64,000 nucleotides of DNA from Haemophilus pittmaniae (GTDB taxonomy: Bacteria > Pseudomonadota > Gammaproteobacteria > Enterobacterales > Pasteurellaceae), in assembly GCF_900186995.1 (NCBI RefSeq), contig NZ_LT906463.1:62001-126000 (forward strand), in the 5' to 3' direction. Positions 57,301 to 64,000 of this stretch are shown here, piece by piece. The notes under the pieces are model-generated. The model was not told the DNA's origin, made no database searches, and saw only the letters and a program-made list of their open reading frames with translations. How positions within the stretch are numbered: position 1 is the first letter of the stretch; each line of letters starts with the position of its first letter. Made by a program: the position numbers and the translations under genes.

Positions 57301-59474
57301 CCGGTTGCATTACCACCGCCTACTGCAATGGTATAAGCATTTGCAGAAGCAACAGAACCACCACCAAGAGCAACAGAATTCAAGCCTTGCGCCTTAGAAC
57401 TATTCCCGATAGCAACAGCACTGGCATTACTTGATGTTGCATTGTCACCCAAGGCAATCGCCGAGGCTCCAGAAGCATTAGCTAATAGACCGGCCGCGAT
57501 ACTAGATTCGCCTGTAGCACTTGCACCGGTTCCCAAGGCGAGGGTCGCGCGACCGGAAGCGGTGGTGTTATTACCCATGGCCGTAGACAGAATACCCGTG
57601 GCTTTAGCATTCGGACCAACTGCAGTGGTGTACATATTGGTTGCCACCGCATTATAACCTATCGCTGTAGCACAGGTACTAGTGGCTTGAGCCCCAACGC
57701 CTAACGCTGTCGCATTCACTCCTGAAGCTACGGAACTTAGCCCCATCGCCATAGCATTAGTATTATTGGCTTGAGCCCCAACACCTAACGCGGAAGCATT
57801 CTCTCCTGAAGCTACGGAATTTAGCCCCATCGCCATAGCATTAGTATTAGTGGCTTGAGCCTTAACGCCTAACGCTGTCGCATTCATTCCTGAAGCTACG
57901 GAACTTAGCCCCATCGCCATAGCATTCGTTTTATTTGCAGTTGACGCGTTACCAATTGCGATGGTGGAATTGCCTTTTGCCGTGGCATTCGTACCAAAAG
58001 CAATAGCATCATTAGAAAGATCACCTACGCCGCTATTAACATTTGCGCCCACACCAAAGGCAATCGAGTTTGTGGAGTATCCGCCTAAGGTTGCACCGGA
58101 TCCCATCGCCATCGCATTGATTGCGCCATGGGTATTCCCGGTACCAATTGCGATACCGCCAACATTGGATACGCCGGTATTAGTACCGATCGCAATAGTA
58201 TTCTGGTTAGAAGCGAGAGAACCAAGACCAATTGCAGTAGCGTTTGCTCCACTGGCATTGGCGAGTGAACCTAAGGCACTTGCATTAGCACCTGAGGCCG
58301 TGGCATTTGCACCAACAGCGGTAGCATTCATTCCTGATGCCATCGCTTGACGACCAATCGCAGTTGTGTCATTGGCAGTCGCATTTGCGCGTACACCCAC
58401 GGCTAGCCCCCCCTGCGCACTAGCCGTTGCGTATGCACCCTGAGCAATTGCACCATTTTGTGAAGCAGTAGCATTGGAACCTAATGCTAAAGCATTACCT
58501 GCTAAAGCTTGAGCATTATAACCAAAGGCTGAAGCATAATCGCTTCCTACAACTGTATTAACACCTAATGCCGCCGCATAATTACCTGTCACATTAGCGT
58601 TCTGACCAATGGCAATTGCGCTGGTATTCGCTGCATTTGAAGCGGTACCGAGTGCTATAGTATTTTCTTTAGAAGCGAGAGAACCAAGACCAATTGCAGT
58701 AGCGTTTGCTCCACTGGCATTGGCACTTGTCCCCAAAGCCGTCGCGTTCACTCCGGCAGCATTTGCACCGCTACCAATAGCAGAAGCTTCGCTTCCTGAT
58801 GCATTCGCATCAGAGCCAATAGCAATCGCTTTTAAACCTGATGCCTTAGTAGCAATACCATTAGCGACTGAGTTCTGACCACTTGCCAAAGCCATATTAC
58901 CTAATGCGGTCGCGCCTACAGCTGAAGCTTCTGAACCACTACCAATGGCCGTGCCATTAGCCTGAGCAGTAGCTTGAAAACCTGCCGCTAATGCGAATTG
59001 ACCTACAGCAGATGCCGATGCCCCAAAGGCTGACGCGTAATTACCGCTAGCCGAGGTACGCGTACCGAGTGCACTAGACCAGTGGCCTGTTGCATCAGCA
59101 GCATAACCTAATGCTGCACTATCTCGCCCTCTAGCATTCACATCACGGCCGATAGCCACACCACCGTGATCGGCAGTTGTTCCACCACCGATAGCCACAG
59201 AGCCGGTATCAAGAGCGGTACCGCCACCGACTGCAACTAATTTATTAGGGTTGTTACCAACAATACCGTTAAATGGCGCAGTAATCGCATTTGCCTGTTG
59301 CGATAGGCCTAAGGTTGCCAATGCGATAGCGCTTAGTTTAAATAATTTCATAACGCGGCCAACAGAATTTGGCGATGCGTCAGAGGACGATTTTACCTGT
59401 CCCTTGGCTAATTCAGAGGTGACCACTAAGGATTGCGTAGTACGATTCCAAATCACCTTAAATATTTTGTTCAT
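48312..59474 (-). CDS. Giant Ser/Ala-rich trimeric autotransporter adhesin
   Basis: A 3,720-residue type Vc surface protein. The start is ATG at 59474 (MNKIFKVIWN) with GAGGA upstream. Residues 1-63 are an extended signal peptide (ESPR) cut after QANA. Head 1 (64 to about 880) has YadA-type repeats such as ASGANATAIG. A neck (TSTDAVNGSQLYAV, about 905) leads to an Ala/Thr stalk (912-1215). Head 2 spans 1217-1390. The Ser/Ala stalk, about 145 units of 14 residues (1476-3508), follows. Head 3, a neck (KGTDAVNVNQL) and a YadA anchor ending GIGYQW close the protein. The anchor trimerises in the outer membrane and exports the fibre. The stalk unit is about 43% Ser and 43% Ala. The DUF2827 pair lies downstream. 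Confidence 0.95.
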   Translation of the reverse strand: MNKIFKVIWNRTTQSLVVTSELAKGQVKSSSDASPNSVGRVMKLFKLSAIALATLGLSQQANAITAPFNGIVGNNPNKLVAVGGGTALDTGSVAIGGGTTADHGGVAIGRDVNARGRDSAALGYAADATGHWSSALGTRTSASGNYASAFGASASAVGQFALAAGFQATAQANGTAIGSGSEASAVGATALGNMALASGQNSVANGIATKASGLKAIAIGSDANASGSEASAIGSGANAAGVNATALGTSANASGANATAIGLGSLASKENTIALGTASNAANTSAIAIGQNANVTGNYAAALGVNTVVGSDYASAFGYNAQALAGNALALGSNATASQNGAIAQGAYATASAQGGLAVGVRANATANDTTAIGRQAMASGMNATAVGANATASGANASALGSLANASGANATAIGLGSLASNQNTIAIGTNTGVSNVGGIAIGTGNTHGAINAMAMGSGATLGGYSTNSIAFGVGANVNSGVGDLSNDAIAFGTNATAKGNSTIAIGNASTANKTNAMAMGLSSVASGMNATALGVKAQATNTNAMAMGLNSVASGENASALGVGAQANNTNAMAMGLSSVASGVNATALGVGAQATSTCATAIGYNAVATNMYTTAVGPNAKATGILSTAMGNNTTASGRATLALGTGASATGESSIAAGLLANASGASAIALGDNATSSNASAVAIGNSSKAQGLNSVALGGGSVASANAYTIAVGGGNATGDYSMAIGKGSTTTGGNGIALGNNATGAGSSIALGLNANASNYAISLGTNAKATSNDSIAAGTQANASGINGVAIGKQASAGISSVALGKSANATKDYSVALGDSATATSTYDVALGKDSKTSTAAALTSVKVGGVEVGTTGSGGPTGGNGVVAVGSASNLRRVQYVAAGVLNSTSTDAVNGSQLYAVAMAADSTASVASTAFSTATVANSTASTALSTANAANTTARAASTAASTAIVTANAANATASTANATANAANTTARAASTAASTAVVTANAANTTAVAASTAASTAVVTANTANTTASTANATANAANTTARAASTAASTAVVTANAANTTANTANSTASTALSTATVANSTASTAASTANSALTTANAANTTANAANTTANTANSSASTALSTATVANSTASTAASTANSALTTANAANTTANTANSSASTALSTATVANSTASTAASTAASAATVANTANATAVAASTAAATALTTAENAYNAKTYFHVNNGTATGGNATTNEGRVGEAGGATGTNSIAAGVNVTATAASAFALGENTTATASGTVIGKDSKLTGAGSISIGNNNTVASENVIALGNNQNIGAGVDNAVVLGHASSTTGSHNIQTTSSATVGNYTFGTFAGTVAGAGSFVSVGAVGNERKITNLAAGNISATSTEAINGSQLYAVASVLGTAIDSTATVASTAASTANSAASLASTAYSMASNAATSATTAISTAQSAASTSVSAASQAVAAASQATSSATIASTSASQATSSATAASTSASAADSSATAASSSASAADSSAKAASSSASAADSSATAASSSASAADSSATAASSSASAADSSAKAASSSASAADSSATAASSSASAADSSAKAASSSASAADSSATAASSSASAADSSAKAASSSASAADSSATAASSSASAADSSATAASSSASAADSSATAASSSASAADSSAKAASTSASAADSSASAASTSASAADSSAKAASSSASAADSSATAASSSASAADSSAKAASSSASAADSSATAASSSASAADSSAKAASSSASAADSSATAASSSASAADSSAKAASSSASAADSSATAASSSASAADSSAKAASSSASAADSSATAASSSASAADSSAKAASSSASAADSSATAASSSASAADSSATAASSSASAADSSAKAASSSASAADSSATAASSSASAADSSAKAASTSASAADSSATAASSSASAADSSAKAASSSASAADSSATAASSSASAADSSAKAASSSASAADSSATAASSSASAADSSATAASSSASAADSSAKAASSSASAADSSATAASSSASAADSSAKAASSSASAADSSATAASSSASAADSSAKAASSSASAADSSATAASSSASAADSSATAASSSASAADSSATAASSSASAADSSAKAASTSASAADSSASAASTSASAADSSAKAASSSASAADSSATAASSSASAADSSAKAASSSASAADSSATAASSSASAADSSAKAASSSASAADSSATAASSSASAADSSAKAASSSASAADSSATAASSSASAADSSAKAASSSASAADSSATAASSSASAADSSAKAASSSASAADSSATAASSSASAADSSATAASSSASAADSSAKAASSSASAADSSATAASSSASAADSSAKAASTSASAADSSASAASTSASAADSSAKAASSSASAADSSATAASSSASAADSSAKAASSSASAADSSATAASSSASAADSSATAASSSASAADSSASAANSSAQAASSSASAADSSAQAASSSASAADSSAKAASSSASAADSSAQAASSSASAADSSAQAASSSASAANSSAQAASSSASAADSSAKAASSSASAADSSAQAASSSASAANSSAQAASSSASAADSSAQAASSSASAADSSAQAASSSASAADSSAKAASSSASAADSSAQAASSSASAANSSAQAASSSASAADSSAQAASSSASAADSSAQAASSSASAADSSAKAASSSASAADSSAQAASSSASAANSSAQAASSSASAADSSAQAASSSASAANSSAQAASSSASAADSSAKAASSSASAADSSAQAASSSASAANSSAQAASSSASAADSSAQAASSSASAANSSAQAASSSASAADSSAQAASSSASAANSSAQAASSSASAADSSAQAASSSASAANSSAQAASSSASAADSSAQAASSSASAANSSAQAASSSASAADSSAQAASSSASAANSSAQAASSSASAADSSAQAASSSASAANSSAQAASSSASAADSSAQAASSSASAANSSAQAASSSASAADSSAQAASSSASAANSSAQAASSSASAADSSAQAASSSASAANSSAQAASSSASAADSSAQAASSSASAANSSAQAASSSASAADSSAQAASSSASAANSSAQAASSSASAADSSAQAASSSASAANSSAQAASSSASAADSSATAASSSASAANSSAQAASSSASAADSSATAASSSASAANSSAQAASSSASAADSSATAASSSASAANSSAQAASSSASAADSSATAASSSASAANSSATAASSSASAANSSAQAASSSASAADSSAQAASSSASAANSSAQAASSSASAADSSAQAASSSASAANSSAQAASSSASAADSSATAASSSASAANSSAQAASSSASAADSSATAASSSASAANSSATAASSSASAANSSAQAASSSASAADSSATAASSSASAANSSALAANSSAQAASSSASAAGSSATAASSSASAANSSAQAASSSASAADSSATAASSSASAANSSAQAASSSASAADSSATAASSSASAADSSATAASSSATAAASSAQVASSAAARLDQAGITSGGYAADSTATSARAVVAENGTAAGFGSKATGGNATAVGQSAEATGKNSTAIGQGAKATADNSVALGQGSVADEDNTVSVGRSSSNPNEVINRRITNVAPGVKGTDAVNVNQLNEVKRDLRKTDKKLRGGIAGATAVANIPQVTVAGSNMVGVGVGNYKGQSAVAVGYSRASDSNRVIFKASAAATTQGDYNVGAGIGYQW
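48950..55045 (-). repeat. 42 bp tandem-repeat array coding the Ser/Ala stalk
   Basis: About 145 units of 42 bp, each coding a 14-residue version of ASSSASAADSSATA. Units alternate between T, K, Q and D/N variants, so an 84 bp super-period is visible. Two larger in-frame duplications were found by eye: one of about 1.2-1.34 kb with an offset of 1,344 bp (32 units), roughly 52,420-53,640 against 53,764-54,984, and one with an offset of 378 bp (9 units), roughly 49,340-49,610 against 49,718-49,990. All changes in copy number keep the reading frame. The exact number of units may be affected by assembly. Confidence 0.9.
55830..56740 (-). repeat. Ala/Thr/Ser heptad array coding the first stalk
   Basis: A different array of about 300 codons, with units such as ANTTARAASTAASTAVV and TASTALSTATVANS. 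The alanines again follow a 3-4 heptad rhythm. Units are less uniform than those of the Ser stalk and contain Asn, Thr and Val. Confidence 0.8.
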
Positions 59475-59850
59475 TAAAAATTCCTCATCATTAAATAGGG
59501 AAACCAAAGTAAAAATGCTAATTCCCGTTCCGCCTCCCCAATCGCCGGGATGTTAAAAATGCACGGCGGCAACAGAAAGTGATAAAAAGCGTCACAATAT
59601 ACTGTAAATCCTCCGACCTGTCTAACCAAAAAATGAACATTTTGATGTTTTTTTAGGCACTCTCTTTACACAATCTTTACGAAAACGATTTCGCAATTCC
59701 AACCCAACCCATTAGGGGTAAAAGAAAACAAACGTTCATTTTTGTATGGGGAAAAACTCCAATATTCCAGGTTAAATTTTTTCCTTTTCTCGTCGTAATA
59801 AGTGCCTGATTCTGTGGTGAAACAGTCGCCCATCAGCAAATGGATAAAAA

Positions 59851-59930
59851 ATAGATTTTTAAAGTAATACTAATAAAATCAATAACTTAGATAGTGTTTT
59901 AAAGAAAACTTTGATTTTGATGGGGGCGTT
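59851..59930 (+). repeat. Interspersed 80 bp repeat, copy R8
   Basis: Exact core TAATAAAATCAAT and the end GGGGGCGTT. It is the one copy that does not lie 3' of a gene in the same orientation: both neighbours are on the minus strand. It touches the inverted-repeat element that follows. Confidence 0.7.
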
Positions 59931-59931
59931 G

Positions 59932-60066
59932 CTAGGGACAGGTTTTATCTCTGCCTTACGCATCATTGAATTATTGCAGGAATGGGGCAACTCGCCCTTT
60001 CGTCAACTTGACCGTTGGGAGATATGTTGGCAGCGAAACAAGGACAGACATAAAGTCTGTCCCTAG
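59932..60066. mobile_element. MITE-like element with 10 bp terminal inverted repeats
   Basis: CTAGGGACAG at 59932-59941 and CTGTCCCTAG at 60057-60066 are perfect inverted repeats bounding 135 bp. An inner hairpin GGACAGAC-ATAAA-GTCTGTCC sits at the right end. No transposase is encoded. It may be a small non-autonomous element or the relic of a larger one. The right hairpin lies 24 bp beyond rdgC and may also act as a weak terminator. Confidence 0.45.
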
Positions 60067-60089
60067 ATGTTATTAAGAAGGGAAGCTGA

Positions 60090-61004
60090 TTAATCAGCCA
60101 AACGGGCTTTTTCACCACCGAAGGCATCGAGTAGATTTTCGGTCAATTTACTGAGAATGCCGGTCATCAAAACAAAATCGGCATCAAAACGTTGAGTATA
60201 ATCTTCCTTGAGGATATCTTCATTTTTCTCGCGCACCGGATCAGCAAATTTTAAACGTTTCAGAGTGCAATCTTCATTAAACAGGAAGCTCAGGGTTTCC
60301 GGCCATTCCAAGGCCAATTTGCTGACGAGCTTTTTACCGTCCTGCAAGAGGGCGAGGATTTCTTCATTTTCCAATGGCTGTTTTTTACAGCGGATCACAC
60401 TGTCCTCTTGGCTACCGCGCAATTCGGCCTCTTCCAAGGCGGTTAACCAATGCGGCAAGCTCTCTCCCAAGATCCAATCGGTCAGCACTTGCGCCGGCTC
60501 ATTAGCAAAAGCCAACGGCACCACCGGTAACGAACCTAAGGATTTACGCAAGAGTGCCAAGGCATCTTCGGCACGTTTGGCGGAAGCGGCATCCACATAC
60601 ACAAGGGCATTTTGCGGATCGATCCAGAGCGCAGTTTGTTGCATTTTAGAAAAAGCACGCGGCAATAAATTGAGCACTACGGCGTCTTTCAAGCTTTGTT
60701 TTTCGGTTTTCGAGGCTTTACGATTTTCCCGTTGTTCAAAATCGGCGATGCGTTCGTCCAATTCGCGTTTCACCACATTGGCCGGCAGCATTTTGTCCTC
60801 TTTTTGCGCCAGCAACAGAATTTGCCGTCCGTCAGAAAAATACAAGGTTTCGCCACCACGCAATGGGCTCACCCAGCCGAACTTGGATTGTTCCTGCGCG
60901 CCACAAGGATGAAATTCACAATCGCTCAAGGCGTTTTGCAATGTATCCAACGTCCAATCCAATGGCTTGGTGAGACGATATATCATCAAATTTTTAAACC
61001 ACAT
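60090..61004 (-). CDS. rdgC: Recombination-associated protein RdgC
   Basis: RdgC is a ring-shaped DNA-binding protein that restrains RecA. The 304-residue protein begins MWFKNLMIYRL and has DWTLDTLQNALSDCEFHPCGAQEQSKFGWVSP and the central RKASKTEKQSLKDAVVLNLLPRAFS, all typical of RdgC. The length equals that of E. coli (303). It diverges from proC, and the rdgC-proC-MFS-xerD order matches what I recall for H. influenzae. Confidence 0.97.
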   Translation of the reverse strand: MWFKNLMIYRLTKPLDWTLDTLQNALSDCEFHPCGAQEQSKFGWVSPLRGGETLYFSDGRQILLLAQKEDKMLPANVVKRELDERIADFEQRENRKASKTEKQSLKDAVVLNLLPRAFSKMQQTALWIDPQNALVYVDAASAKRAEDALALLRKSLGSLPVVPLAFANEPAQVLTDWILGESLPHWLTALEEAELRGSQEDSVIRCKKQPLENEEILALLQDGKKLVSKLALEWPETLSFLFNEDCTLKRLKFADPVREKNEDILKEDYTQRFDADFVLMTGILSKLTENLLDAFGGEKARLAD

Positions 61005-61075
61005 CGGTAGATCCTTTAAGGTTATCGGGTAAAATGGGCGGCAATTTTAACCTTAGAATACAGGCAGGGCAAATC

Positions 61076-61891
61076 ATGCAACAGCGTACAATCACTTTTA
61101 TCGGCGGCGGCAATATGGCGCAAGCCATTATTTTAGGCTTGTTAAAACAGGGCTATCCTGCTGCCTTATTGGGAGTGAGCGATCCGAGTGCGGAAAAACG
61201 CGCCTATTTTGCCGCCCTTGGCCTGCGCACCTATACGGATAACCTAAGCGCGGTGGCGGAAGCCGAAGTTGTCTTATTGGCGGTGAAACCACAGGTGCTG
61301 ACGGAAGTTTGCGCGCCCTTTGCTGCGTTGGACTTTAGTCAAAAATTATTGATTTCAATTGCTGCCGGTATTAATACCGCCCGCTTGGCACAATTAATTC
61401 CTTCCGTGCAAGCCATTGTGCGGGTGATGCCGAATACCCCGGCACTGGTTGGCGAAGGCATGGCCGGACTCTTTGCTGCAACGCAAACGGCACAACCGGA
61501 TCGTGATTTTGCCGCGGAATTGCTTTCTGCCGTGGGCGATATTCTGTGGGTGAAGGATGAAGCGCAAATGCATGCAGTTACCGCGGCTTCAGGGAGCAGC
61601 CCGGCTTATTTCTTCCTCTTTTTAGAAGCCATGCAACACAATTTAATCGAGCAAGGTTTGAATGCCGAAGAGGCTCGCCATTTGGTGCAACAGGCGATGT
61701 TCGGTTCAGCCAAAATGGTGTTGGAAAATCCGCAATTAGACTTAGCCACCCTGCGTCAAAATGTCACCTCTAAGGGCGGCACCACCGCCGCCGCCTTAGC
61801 GGTATTTGAACAACAACAATTTCAACAAACCGTACAGCAAGCCATGGCCGCCTGTATTGCCCGTTCACAAGAAATGGAAAGTCAATGCTAA
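61076..61891 (+). CDS. proC: Pyrroline-5-carboxylate reductase
   Basis: ProC reduces pyrroline-5-carboxylate to proline with NAD(P)H. The 271-residue protein has the N-terminal Rossmann motif TFIGGGNMAQAIILGLL, VKPQVL, RVMPNTPALVGEGMAGL and the C-terminal signature SKGGTTAAALAVFE. I chose ATG at 61076 because AGGG lies eight bases upstream; the frame is open to 61034. Its stop overlaps the start of the MFS gene (ATGCTAATG). Confidence 0.97.
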   Translation: MQQRTITFIGGGNMAQAIILGLLKQGYPAALLGVSDPSAEKRAYFAALGLRTYTDNLSAVAEAEVVLLAVKPQVLTEVCAPFAALDFSQKLLISIAAGINTARLAQLIPSVQAIVRVMPNTPALVGEGMAGLFAATQTAQPDRDFAAELLSAVGDILWVKDEAQMHAVTAASGSSPAYFFLFLEAMQHNLIEQGLNAEEARHLVQQAMFGSAKMVLENPQLDLATLRQNVTSKGGTTAAALAVFEQQQFQQTVQQAMAACIARSQEMESQC

Positions 61892-63054
61892 TGCGTATCT
61901 CCCCATTCAATTGGCTCGCTTTGAGCTTTTTGGGCTATTACTGCGCCTACGGCGTATTTTTACCGTTATTTCCTGCCTGGCTGAAACAGCAAGCCTATGA
62001 TGCGGAAACCATCGGCCTGTTATTGGCGAGCGCCTATGTATTTCGCTTTATCGGCGGTATTTTCTTCTCCGGTTTGATTAAACGCGCCTCCGGCCTGATT
62101 CGCACCTTGCGCTATTTGGCCTGGGCTGGCTGTCTTACGATGCTATTGATGGGCTGGTTTTCCCACTCCTTTATATTGTTGTTCGGCGGACTAATGCTAT
62201 TTTCAATGGTTAATGCCGCCGGTATGCCAATTGGCGATAGTTTGGCCACCACTTGGCAACAACAAATTGGTCTGGATTATGGCAAAGTCCGCTTGATTGG
62301 GTCGGCTGCATTCGTGGTGGGCGTGGTGCTCTTTGGGCAAGTTGTCGGTTACTTGGGCGAATCGACCATTCCTTGGATTATCGCCACTTTATTGGCACTC
62401 AATGGGATATTGCAATTACTCCAACCGCAACCGATGCCGCTGGATATTACGGGCAAGGCTCATGAAGCTTCCATTGGCTTTGTAACCCTCTTAAAAGATC
62501 CCACCACAACCCGCCTATTGTTGGCGATTGCACTTATTCAAGGCTCCCATGCAGCCTATTACGCCTACAGCGTACTGTATTGGCAAAGCCTTGGGATTAG
62601 CGTTTCGGTAACCGGTTTGTTGTGGGGCTTAAGTGTCATTGCAGAAATCGCGCTGTTTTTTTTCTCTTCCCGGTTATTTAAAAATACCTCCGTCACCCGA
62701 CTATTTTATATCACCGGGATTGCTTCCATTGTGCGCTGGCTGTGCTTCCCTTATGCCGATGTATTATGGGAAATTGCGCTGCTGCAATGTATGCACAGTC
62801 TCACCTATGTAGTAGGACACTATGCCACCGTGCGCTATATTTCCACCCGACCGCAGGGGCACATTGCCAAACTACAAGGGCTGTATAACGCCATTGCCGC
62901 CTGTGCAGCCATTGCCTTGTTGACCGCCTTAAGCGGTGTACTCTACCCGATTCAACCGGCCTACGCCTTTGCTGCCATGGCTGCCTCGGCCGCCTTAGGT
63001 CTACTTATCACACCGCGTCGGGTGAAGGGCTTTTTGTTGCGCGAGGTGAACTAA
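61885..63054 (+). CDS. MFS transporter, HcaT-like
   Basis: A 389-residue major-facilitator permease with 12 helices, of the 3-phenylpropionate transporter-like (HcaT, MFS_1_like) group. The N-terminus SPFNWLALSFLGYYCAYGVFLPLFPAWLK and the loop after it are characteristic. The true substrate is unknown, and aromatic acids need not be it. The start may be 61885 or the second ATG at 61891. It overlaps xerD by one base at TAATG and proC by 7 bp, so proC-MFS-xerD are one transcript. Confidence 0.9.
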   Translation: MLMRISPFNWLALSFLGYYCAYGVFLPLFPAWLKQQAYDAETIGLLLASAYVFRFIGGIFFSGLIKRASGLIRTLRYLAWAGCLTMLLMGWFSHSFILLFGGLMLFSMVNAAGMPIGDSLATTWQQQIGLDYGKVRLIGSAAFVVGVVLFGQVVGYLGESTIPWIIATLLALNGILQLLQPQPMPLDITGKAHEASIGFVTLLKDPTTTRLLLAIALIQGSHAAYYAYSVLYWQSLGISVSVTGLLWGLSVIAEIALFFFSSRLFKNTSVTRLFYITGIASIVRWLCFPYADVLWEIALLQCMHSLTYVVGHYATVRYISTRPQGHIAKLQGLYNAIAACAAIALLTALSGVLYPIQPAYAFAAMAASAALGLLITPRRVKGFLLREVN

Positions 63055-63947
63055 TGAATAATTTGGTGCTGATGGATTTATTCCTGAACGAATATTGGAT
63101 TGAAAAAGGCCTATCTGAAAATACCGTACAATCCTATCGTTTGGATTTAACCGCGCTGTGCCAATGGTTGGAAAGCCAAAATCTGACTTTGGAAACTTGT
63201 GATGGTGTGGATCTTCAACAATTTTTAGGTGAACGCTTACAACAGGGTTATAAAGCCACCAGTACCGCACGTTTACTGAGCGCCATGCGTAAGCTGTTTC
63301 AATATTTGTATCGGGAAAAATATCGAGATGATGATCCCAGTGCGATTCTCAGCTCACCGCGCCTGCCCGGACGCCTCCCCAAATATCTTAGTGAACAACA
63401 GGTGGCGGATTTGTTAAATACGCCAAGCATTGATGTGCCGCTGGAATTGCGCGACAAAGCCATGCTGGAATTGCTATATGCCACGGGATTGCGGGTATCG
63501 GAATTGGTCGGCCTTACCATTGAAAATATTGGTTTGGAACAGGGCGTAGTGCGAGTTATCGGGAAAGGTAATAAGGAACGGATTGTGCCAATGGGCGAAG
63601 AAGCCGCGTTTTGGTTGCAGCAGTTTATCGCTTACGGACGGCCGTTATTATTAAACGGACAAAGTTCCGATGTGGTTTTCCCAAGTCTACGTGGCCAACA
63701 AATGACCCGACAAACCTTTTGGCATCGCGTCAAACATTATGCCGTACTGGCTGGCATTGATAGTGAAGCACTTTCCCCGCACGTATTACGCCATGCCTTC
63801 GCCACCCATTTAGTCAATCACGGTGCGGATCTGCGCGTGGTACAAATGCTGCTCGGACACAGCGATTTATCCACCACACAAATCTATACCCATGTCGCTA
63901 AAGAACGTCTCAAACGCCTACACGAACGCTTCCACCCACGCGGTTGA
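63054..63947 (+). CDS. xerD: Tyrosine recombinase XerD
   Basis: XerD with XerC resolves chromosome dimers at dif. The 297-residue length matches E. coli (298). The N-terminal core-binding domain covers 1 to about 90. The catalytic residues are all present: R147 (ATGLRVSE), K171, H243 and R246 (HVLRHAFATH), H269 (GHSDLS) and Y278 (TQIYTHV). It follows the MFS gene with a one-base overlap. The last 53 bp of the window (63948-64000) hold no recognisable feature. Confidence 0.97.
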   Translation: MNNLVLMDLFLNEYWIEKGLSENTVQSYRLDLTALCQWLESQNLTLETCDGVDLQQFLGERLQQGYKATSTARLLSAMRKLFQYLYREKYRDDDPSAILSSPRLPGRLPKYLSEQQVADLLNTPSIDVPLELRDKAMLELLYATGLRVSELVGLTIENIGLEQGVVRVIGKGNKERIVPMGEEAAFWLQQFIAYGRPLLLNGQSSDVVFPSLRGQQMTRQTFWHRVKHYAVLAGIDSEALSPHVLRHAFATHLVNHGADLRVVQMLLGHSDLSTTQIYTHVAKERLKRLHERFHPRG

Positions 63948-64000
63948 TTTCGCTAATGCAAGGGGAAAGAAGGACTCGTATAAAAAACCTATCCCTACGA

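Larger units (their letters stand above)
59475..60089. other. Intergenic region between the autotransporter and rdgC
   Basis: A 615 bp gap. The first about 375 bp (59475-59850) should hold the autotransporter promoter and a leader of some 180 nt with a GC-rich stretch (CCGCCTCCCC), but no convincing -10/-35 pair was found. Repeat R8 and an inverted-repeat-bounded element fill the remainder. No credible gene is present. Confidence 0.6.

Noticed and set aside
59475..59507. Upstream start for the autotransporter at 59507
   Set aside because: The 11 extra residues (MVSLFNDEEFL) precede the typical ESPR start MNKIFKVIWN, which has its own GAGGA site.
59920..60066. A 48-residue open frame (MGALLGTGFISALRII...)
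   Set aside because: It has no ribosome site, starts inside repeat R8 and ends in the terminal inverted repeat. It could be a relic of a gene end but cannot be supported.

Overview
This 64 kb window is chromosomal DNA from a gammaproteobacterium of the family Pasteurellaceae. The evidence is gene content and order (pilABCD beside ampD, rdgC-proC-MFS-xerD, rppH-TauE-lgt-thyA-tadA, nudC-hemE-yjaG-hupA), moderate GC, three copies of the Haemophilus-type uptake core AAGTGCGGT, and regulatory sites matching PurR, TyrR, MetR and competence CRP-S consensus. Genus and species cannot be fixed from the sequence alone. There is no rRNA or tRNA gene, no prophage and no intact insertion sequence. Most of the window is ordinary core genome; the accessory part lies at about 45.9-60.1 kb.

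Layout. 1-9 kb: glyA (cut by the window edge), two paralogous lipoproteins, a DUF711 protein, purD, purH, a DoxX protein and dsbD, all on the minus strand. 9.2-14.8 kb: a six-gene minus-strand operon related to E. coli ynbABCD (CDP-alcohol transferase, hydrolase/methyltransferase, PAP2/phosphatase, small membrane protein, acyltransferase, CdsA-like protein), which looks like a phospholipid-remodelling pathway. 15-20 kb: arcA, smpB, then tadA-thyA-lgt-TauE-rppH, followed by a 466 bp gap with three perfect DnaA boxes. 20.6-26.1 kb: ampD diverging from pilABCD-coaE-yacG-GNAT. 26-36.8 kb: obgE, clpB, ygfA, 6S RNA, hupA, yjaG, hemE, nudC, a DUF3290/DUF421 pair and tyrP. 37-45.8 kb: yicC, ygfZ, the lactate-use block lctP-lutABC, and anmK-murQ. 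45.9-59.5 kb: two paralogous DUF2827 proteins (GT-B glycosyltransferase-like) downstream of an 11.2 kb gene for a trimeric autotransporter. 60-64 kb: rdgC, proC, an MFS transporter and xerD.

The most notable system is the autotransporter locus. The protein (about 3,720 residues) has an extended signal peptide, three YadA-like head regions and a C-terminal YadA-type anchor. Between the second and third heads lies a stalk of about 2,030 residues made of roughly 145 copies of a 14-residue Ser/Ala unit with perfect 4-3 alanine spacing. The paired glycosyltransferase-like genes beside it suggest a glycosylated giant fibre, analogous in layout to Gram-positive serine-rich adhesin loci.

Other observations: an interspersed repeat of about 80 bp occurs eight times, seven of them just 3' of a gene and in that gene's orientation. 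A DnaA-box cluster beside rppH may be a counterpart of E. coli DARS2. Several operators fit their genes well: PurR at purH, a double TyrR box at tyrP, CRP-S at pilA, an FNR-like site at arcA and ArcA-like boxes at lctP.
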